This document shows, piece by piece, positions 7,016-11,329 of a stretch of DNA of 11,329 nucleotides (the stretch's first letter is position 1; each line of letters begins with the position of its first letter). Both the position numbers and the translations under genes were made by a program. Below the pieces are notes generated by a model, which was not told the origin of the DNA, ran no database searches, and saw only the letters and a program-made list of their open reading frames with translations. The stretch comes from Planctomycetota bacterium (GTDB lineage Bacteria; Planctomycetota; Phycisphaerae; Sedimentisphaerales; Anaerohalosphaeraceae): contig DAOVVQ010000105.1 of assembly GCA_030637065.1 (NCBI GenBank), positions 1 to 11,329 of the forward strand. The letters are read 5' to 3'.

Positions 7016-8155
7016 ATGAATCAGGATAGAATACCATTTAACAAGCCATGTTTTGAGGGCAAGGAGCTTGTTTATATTGCCCAGGCCATTAATAACGGCC
7101 TGATCTCCGGCGACGGTGCGTACACCAAACGCTGTCATGCCTTTTTTGAGCGGCATCTCGGCGTTTCCAGGGCTTTTTTGACCACCTCCTGCACACATGC
7201 CCTGGAGATGGCGGCGATCCTGCTTGATTTTGGGCCCGGCGACGAGGTGATCGTGCCGTCTTTTACCTTTGTCTCGACGCCCAATGCCTTCTTGCTGCAC
7301 AAGGCAAAGCCGGTATTCGTTGATATCAGGGACGATACGCTGAACATGGATGAGTCCTTGCTGGAAGGGCTCATTACCCCGCGGACCAAAGCGATCGTTC
7401 CCGTGCATTATGCGGGGGTCGGTTGTGAGATGGATGCTATTGGGGAGATTGCAGCCGCCCGCGGCGTCGCCGTTATCGAGGACAACGCTCAGGGACTGTT
7501 TGGCAAGTATAAGGGAGAGTTTCTCGGCACCCTGGGGTGTATGTCGGCGTTGAGTTTTCACGAGACGAAAAACATCACCTGCGGCGAAGGCGGGGCATTG
7601 CTCATAAACGACCCGTCTTACATCGAGCGGGCCGAGATCATCCGCGAAAAGGGTACCAACAGAAGCCGCCTCTTCCGCGGCGAGGTCGACAAGTACACCT
7701 GGGTCGACGTAGGGTCCAGTTACCTGCCCTCGGATATTCTTGCAGGTTTTCTCTATGCACAACTCGAGGCACGGACCCAAATCCAGCAGCAAAGGCAAAG
7801 AGTCTGGCAATATTATAACGACAGCCTGAAAGACTGGGCCGGGCGGCATAGCGTAAGACTGCCTTACGTGCCTGATCATTGCGAGCAGTCGTATCATATG
7901 TTCTACATGATCATGCCCTCACATGAGGACCGCCAGGCGATGATCGCACATCTCAAGTCCGAGAACATACAGGCTGTCTTTCATTATCTGCCTCTGCATC
8001 TTTCCGAAATGGGTGCCAAATTGGGCGCAAAAGCCGGCGACTGCCCCGTAACAACGGATATCAGTGACAGGCTGATCCGTTTGCCCTTCTTCAACGAACT
8101 GACCGAGGCCGAACAGGAAAGAATAGCAGATGCTGTCCGCTCCTTCTACAAATGA
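7016..8155 (+). CDS. wecE: dTDP-4-amino-4,6-dideoxygalactose transaminase-like aminotransferase (WecE/RffA type)
   Basis: This cytoplasmic PLP enzyme of the DegT/DnrJ/EryC1/StrS family has 379 residues, close to E. coli WecE (376). The resemblance to WecE specifically is strong throughout: the start RIPFNKPCFEGKEL, then TTSCTHALEMAAILLDFGPGDEV, IVPVHYAGVGCEMD, SFHETKN with the PLP-binding lysine K185, ERAEIIREKGTNRSRLFRG and VDKYTWVDVGSSYLPSD. WecE converts dTDP-4-keto-6-deoxyglucose to dTDP-Fuc4N using glutamate. The RmlA/RmlB enzymes that would supply the substrate are not in the window, nor is an N-acetyl- or N-formyltransferase. The gene follows a 113-base spacer holding palindromes and a candidate promoter, and its 3' end overlaps the DUF6044 gene. 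Sugar specificity inferred from family resemblance is likely but not certain. Confidence 0.9.
   Translation: MNQDRIPFNKPCFEGKELVYIAQAINNGLISGDGAYTKRCHAFFERHLGVSRAFLTTSCTHALEMAAILLDFGPGDEVIVPSFTFVSTPNAFLLHKAKPVFVDIRDDTLNMDESLLEGLITPRTKAIVPVHYAGVGCEMDAIGEIAAARGVAVIEDNAQGLFGKYKGEFLGTLGCMSALSFHETKNITCGEGGALLINDPSYIERAEIIREKGTNRSRLFRGEVDKYTWVDVGSSYLPSDILAGFLYAQLEARTQIQQQRQRVWQYYNDSLKDWAGRHSVRLPYVPDHCEQSYHMFYMIMPSHEDRQAMIAHLKSENIQAVFHYLPLHLSEMGAKLGAKAGDCPVTTDISDRLIRLPFFNELTEAEQERIADAVRSFYK
8115..8121 (+). promoter_or_regulatory. Ribosome binding site supporting the overlapping start of the DUF6044-like gene
   Basis: AGGAAAG inside the end of the wecE-like gene lies 8 bases before the ATG at 8130. 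The later in-frame ATG at 8172 has no comparable site, so a 26-base overlap of the two genes is favoured. Confidence 0.5.
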
Positions 8156-9941
8156 CACAAATTCGATCTGCATGAAAGAAACGCCCGCAGGCAGGATCTT
8201 TGCGTTATATCTCCTCGGCGGTCTGGCTGTTATCGTTTTTGTGCTGCCCGCTTTCCTCCTCGGTGAAAACTGCCCCGTGCCGGTTCACGATGTTTTCGAT
8301 GCACATGCTGGCATTAATAGCATGATGTATTCCAATCCGGAAGATGGCCGGGATGGTGTTTGGGATTTTCTATTAGGCGGACTGCCGGTCGAGGCCCGTG
8401 GTTCATTGCGGCCGGTGACAGCGTTTTTCTACGCGCAACTGCCGCCCCTTCAGGCCTATCTGGCCGACGAGCTTTTTATCCGTCTTGTCGGATTTGTTGC
8501 CATGTTCTCCCTGCTGTTGGTTCTTTCAGGAGAAAACACAGGGTTTGCCTGGGCCGTCGCCGTGGCTTTTAGCTTCCTGCCGTTTTACACCGCCGGAGGA
8601 ATTTCCGTTGCCGGCATGCCGATGGTTTTCCTGGTCGCCCTTCGATTGCTCTCGGAAAAAGCCGGTTGCTTTGTTACGCTGTGCTGTTTATTATTTCTTG
8701 CGGCCTTTCCATTTCATTCGTCCTTACCGCTGGTGGGGATATTTCTCATACCTGCACTGGCTATATGGTGGGCAATCAACCTGGCAAAAGAAGGCAAGGT
8801 TCGCCCGTGGTTTATCCTGGGCGTAATTGTGCTTGGTGCGGGATATCTCATCGCCAACTGGCCCATGATCGCCAACACCCTGGCCGACAACCCTATCGTC
8901 TGGCACAGGACCGAATTTGCTCAAACAAGACAGCGGGGCCCCATTCGGTTGCTATGGCGCAGTGCACGCGTATTCCTGTTTTCCCATTATCATGCCGAGG
9001 CGAACCCGTTTCCTTTCTTATGGCTGACCGTATTGGCTTATGTCATTTCGAGGTGGAAATCTATTTGTGCCATCTGCCGCCGAACCAGGTCCGATTGTGC
9101 GAGCCCGACACCGTCCGAAATACGCACATTCAAAGTTGTTCTGGGATGTTTTATTTTCATTGTGGTTTCCTGTCTCTTCCACTTTCTGCACAGTGACACT
9201 TATTTCTTCGATCTCAGGACCAGGGTAAGGTTGTTTGCCATGGTGAACCTTTCCCGGTGGTATTTCTTCTTCCCGCTGATGTTCTACGTGATGTTGTATT
9301 ACCTGCTCGCCGGGCTGTTCTCCGGTGGAAAGCGTGCCCGGCGGGCGGCTGTGTGTCTGATTATCTGCCAGATATTTTTTAACGCTCTAACCGCCACATG
9401 GTTTCCGTATCGCACCAAGCCGACGTACATGTGGATGCCCTATCGCATCAAGCCGACGTATGGTTCGTACCTGAGCGCAGAGGTGTTTGGCAAGGCCGAA
9501 AATATGATCGGTTCCGGCAAAGGCGATTTCAAGATAGCATGTCTTGGATTTCATCCCAGTATCGCACATCTCAACGGCTTTAAAACCATCGGAGGGTACA
9601 ATTCTCTGTATCCGCTCGAGTACAAGCATCGGTTTCGGAAGATCATTGCCGCCGAGCTGGAAAAATCCGAAGCGCTTAGGGTCGGTTTTGACAACTACGG
9701 CAGCCGGTGCTATCTCGTCAGCTCCGAGCTGGGAGAGAATTACTACGTTACCAGGGATCAGGGCATCAAAAGTATTCGGCAATTGGATCTTGACTGGGCC
9801 GTCCTGCGCGATGTGGGAGCGGACTACCTGTTCTCGGCGGTATTGATCGAAAATGCCCCTCAAGGTGCCGCCGAATATATGGGCAAGTCTTGTGACGAAA
9901 GTGCCGCTATCGATCTATATGTCTACAAGGTGCTTGACTAA
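8130..9941 (+). CDS. Polytopic membrane protein, DUF6044 (YkoS)-like, putative GT-C glycosyltransferase
   Basis: The 603-residue protein has a hydrophobic N-terminal helix (about 24-45), then an outward loop with PVPVHDVFDAHAG (50-61; H53, D54, D57), then many further hydrophobic helices to about residue 425, and a mainly soluble C-terminal part. This layout, with an aspartate-bearing first external loop, is that of GT-C enzymes using polyprenyl-phosphate sugars. The ENxxVPVHD-type motif is what I associate with DUF6044/YkoS proteins, which sit beside GtrB-like enzymes in Bacillus. Inferred role: transfer of the flipped sugar to an acceptor outside the membrane. The start at 8130 overlaps wecE by 26 bases and has AGGAAAG upstream; 8172 is the alternative and would lose a 14-residue polar leader. 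Oddity: an in-frame 11-residue tandem duplication at residues 424-445. Catalytic function is unproven. Confidence 0.72.
   Translation: MLSAPSTNDTNSICMKETPAGRIFALYLLGGLAVIVFVLPAFLLGENCPVPVHDVFDAHAGINSMMYSNPEDGRDGVWDFLLGGLPVEARGSLRPVTAFFYAQLPPLQAYLADELFIRLVGFVAMFSLLLVLSGENTGFAWAVAVAFSFLPFYTAGGISVAGMPMVFLVALRLLSEKAGCFVTLCCLLFLAAFPFHSSLPLVGIFLIPALAIWWAINLAKEGKVRPWFILGVIVLGAGYLIANWPMIANTLADNPIVWHRTEFAQTRQRGPIRLLWRSARVFLFSHYHAEANPFPFLWLTVLAYVISRWKSICAICRRTRSDCASPTPSEIRTFKVVLGCFIFIVVSCLFHFLHSDTYFFDLRTRVRLFAMVNLSRWYFFFPLMFYVMLYYLLAGLFSGGKRARRAAVCLIICQIFFNALTATWFPYRTKPTYMWMPYRIKPTYGSYLSAEVFGKAENMIGSGKGDFKIACLGFHPSIAHLNGFKTIGGYNSLYPLEYKHRFRKIIAAELEKSEALRVGFDNYGSRCYLVSSELGENYYVTRDQGIKSIRQLDLDWAVLRDVGADYLFSAVLIENAPQGAAEYMGKSCDESAAIDLYVYKVLD
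9399..9464 (+). repeat. In-frame 33-base tandem duplication in the DUF6044-like gene
   Basis: Two adjacent 33-base units, 9399-9431 and 9432-9464, agree at 25 of 33 positions by my count. They encode WFPYRTKPTYM and WMPYRIKPTYG, with the shared core PYRxKPTY. The copies have diverged at both silent and coding positions, so the duplication is not brand new. It lies where the last membrane helix meets the soluble C-terminal part. Confidence 0.85.
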
Positions 9942-11275
9942 CGGCAATTGTCCTGCGTCTCTTCGGCATTGACATGGTCTGATACGTTGCCGGACTCAGT
10001 GTTGCCATGTCGCAGATCCCATTTCTGTTTCCATCGAACCGGGGCTTTAAGAAGATGAACCACTGATGCGGGCAATATCAGTCTCCCCGCATCGCAGGCA
10101 TATTTTTCCATGTACAGCAAAAGATTCCGGCCATACCACTTTAGCCGTTGCGTCAAAAGGGGCTGTTGAATGTGCTTGTTTGCAATCATTTTTTCGAAAT
10201 CGTAATCTCTCAAGAATGCGGAATTCCTTGACCAATCGAACTTTTCTTCTGCGCTTGCGCGTGCGTTTTTCTGGTGCTCGGCGACCACTTTGGGCCGATC
10301 GACATAAAACTGCATCCTGGAAGCGAGGTGGTCGACATCGGCTATCGTTTCAGGCCAATAGTACGCATCGTCACGCGGCTGGGTCCGAGCTATGTGAGTT
10401 AAAAGCCCGTTGACTCCGTCCTCTACGAATTCGTTCATAGGCGCGTTGTCCGTAGTGATGACCGGAAGACCGCAGGCCAGCGCCTCGGGCATGCACAGCC
10501 CTATTCCCTCTAGCCGCGAGGGATAAACAAAAACGTCGCCCAAATGGTAGAGACCGGGAGCGGGGACGGTTTTCTCGATGAATTCGATCCTATCGTCGCC
10601 TTCGATCAGCCTTGCGGTCCTGCCATACTTTTCGACCGGTACCTGGGAGTGGATCACAAGTTTGGCGTTGCCTTTGACCTTGCCGAAGGCCTCGACGAGA
10701 AGATCCGTACCCTTTCGAAGATTCGTACCGCCCCATCCGGCACTGTGAAAAAAGGATACCGTATCTGACCCGCAGCGATCCGGGTAGAATCGAGACGGCT
10801 TAAACAGTTCGACATCCGTTCCCCACTGTATGAATATCGCGCCAGGATGGTCACGAAAGACACTGTAATGCCGCTGAGTGTTGCAAAGCAGAAAATCGTA
10901 AACGTCAAAATCAGGAACTGTTTTGCGGGTATAATAGTCGACGTAGGAACCTATGACGTAGCCCAATTGTGAAGTTTCTTTTATTGCGTCAATCCGTCTT
11001 TGCTCGTTTACGATTATTACGTCAATGGAGTTATCCCGGAGCCACTTCGAAAAATGTGTCATACTAAGGGCCGTCCCCGACCCCGGCGAGATGCCGTGAA
11101 AATGTGGCGCCCACGTCACACAGGGCAAATTCCATTTGGTGTCCTTGGTGGCATACGACTCCCCTCCTCGCGCATAAATGTAAACGTTGTGCGATACGGA
11201 AAGAGTCTCCATATAGGCCCTGGACACATAGGCCGCGCCGCGTTCAAACCAGGTTGTAACTATACCTATATTCAT
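9938..11275 (-). CDS. GT4 family glycosyltransferase
   Basis: The 445-residue protein has a GT-B fold. It begins MNIGIVTTWFERGAAYVSRAY, the N-terminal acceptor domain, and the C-terminal donor domain (from about residue 172) carries SRLEGIGLCMPEALACGLPVI with the EX7E pair E256 and E264, then DGVNGLL. The KGTDLLVEAF segment (188-197) is also typical of GT4 retaining enzymes. It probably adds a sugar to a surface glycan from a nucleotide donor in the cytoplasm. The tail beyond about residue 365 is longer than the minimal fold and ends in a polar stretch; I do not recognise it as a domain. The start has AGGAAAAG on the minus strand just upstream. The gene faces the DUF6044-like gene and their stop codons overlap by four bases, so it belongs to a separate transcript whose upstream part lies beyond the window. 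Confidence 0.88.
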   Translation of the reverse strand: MNIGIVTTWFERGAAYVSRAYMETLSVSHNVYIYARGGESYATKDTKWNLPCVTWAPHFHGISPGSGTALSMTHFSKWLRDNSIDVIIVNEQRRIDAIKETSQLGYVIGSYVDYYTRKTVPDFDVYDFLLCNTQRHYSVFRDHPGAIFIQWGTDVELFKPSRFYPDRCGSDTVSFFHSAGWGGTNLRKGTDLLVEAFGKVKGNAKLVIHSQVPVEKYGRTARLIEGDDRIEFIEKTVPAPGLYHLGDVFVYPSRLEGIGLCMPEALACGLPVITTDNAPMNEFVEDGVNGLLTHIARTQPRDDAYYWPETIADVDHLASRMQFYVDRPKVVAEHQKNARASAEEKFDWSRNSAFLRDYDFEKMIANKHIQQPLLTQRLKWYGRNLLLYMEKYACDAGRLILPASVVHLLKAPVRWKQKWDLRHGNTESGNVSDHVNAEETQDNCR

Positions 11276-11329
11276 ACTTTTCCTGCACGTTAGTCCGTGT
11301 TGGCATTACCTAAAGTACCGATCCGAGAA

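Noticed and set aside
6812..7897. A 361-codon open frame on the minus strand opposite the wecE-like gene
   Set aside because: It is antisense to a gene with full-length family similarity, has no recognisable domain, and arises from the GC-rich codon pattern of the true gene.
7016..8155. ArnB (UDP-Ara4N aminotransferase) identity for the aminotransferase
   Set aside because: The Arn-like context suggests it, but the motifs SFHETKN, EIIREKGTNRS and VDKYTWVDVGSSY match WecE/RffA rather than ArnB.

Overview
The window is bacterial DNA made almost entirely of protein-coding genes: ten clear genes plus one doubtful small ORF. I see no rRNA, tRNA, CRISPR array, transposase or IS end. The proteins suggest a Gram-negative-type bacterium that makes decorated surface glycans (polyprenyl-phosphate sugar transferase, WecE-type aminotransferase, sulfotransferase). 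The phylum cannot be fixed from sequence alone. Base composition is uneven by eye. mtnA, the DUF354 gene, the GT2 gene and wecE are GC-richer, while the first gene and the methyltransferase gene are AT-richer, which suggests a mosaic locus.

Layout: (1) 35-1123, a PD-(D/E)XK (NucS/DUF91-like) nuclease-type domain fused to a PUA/EVE-like C-terminal domain. (2) 1183-2247, mtnA (methylthioribose-1-phosphate isomerase), then 2298-3356, a DUF354 GT-B-fold protein. (3) 3349-5068, a tightly packed GT2 polyprenyl-phosphate sugar transferase and a sulfotransferase. (4) 5135-5968, a SAM-dependent methyltransferase. (5) 6101-6902, two small four-helix SMR/EamA-type membrane proteins resembling the ArnE/ArnF pair, separated by a 39-codon ORF linked by ATGA overlaps at both ends. 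(6) 7016-8155, a WecE-like sugar aminotransferase, followed with overlap by (7) 8130-9941, a large polytopic DUF6044/GT-C-like membrane protein. (8) 9938-11275 on the minus strand, a GT4 glycosyltransferase converging on the previous gene with overlapping stop codons.

Working model (inference): the genes from 3349 to 9941 carry the parts of a three-component transmembrane glycosylation pathway, analogous in logic to the Arn (L-Ara4N) system. WecE makes a dTDP-4-amino-4,6-dideoxy sugar, the GT2 enzyme puts a sugar on polyprenyl phosphate, the small EamA pair flips it, and the DUF6044 protein transfers it to an acceptor outside the cytoplasmic membrane. The sulfotransferase, methyltransferase, DUF354 protein and GT4 enzyme would build or decorate the same glycan. 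mtnA and the nuclease gene look like neighbours with unrelated roles.
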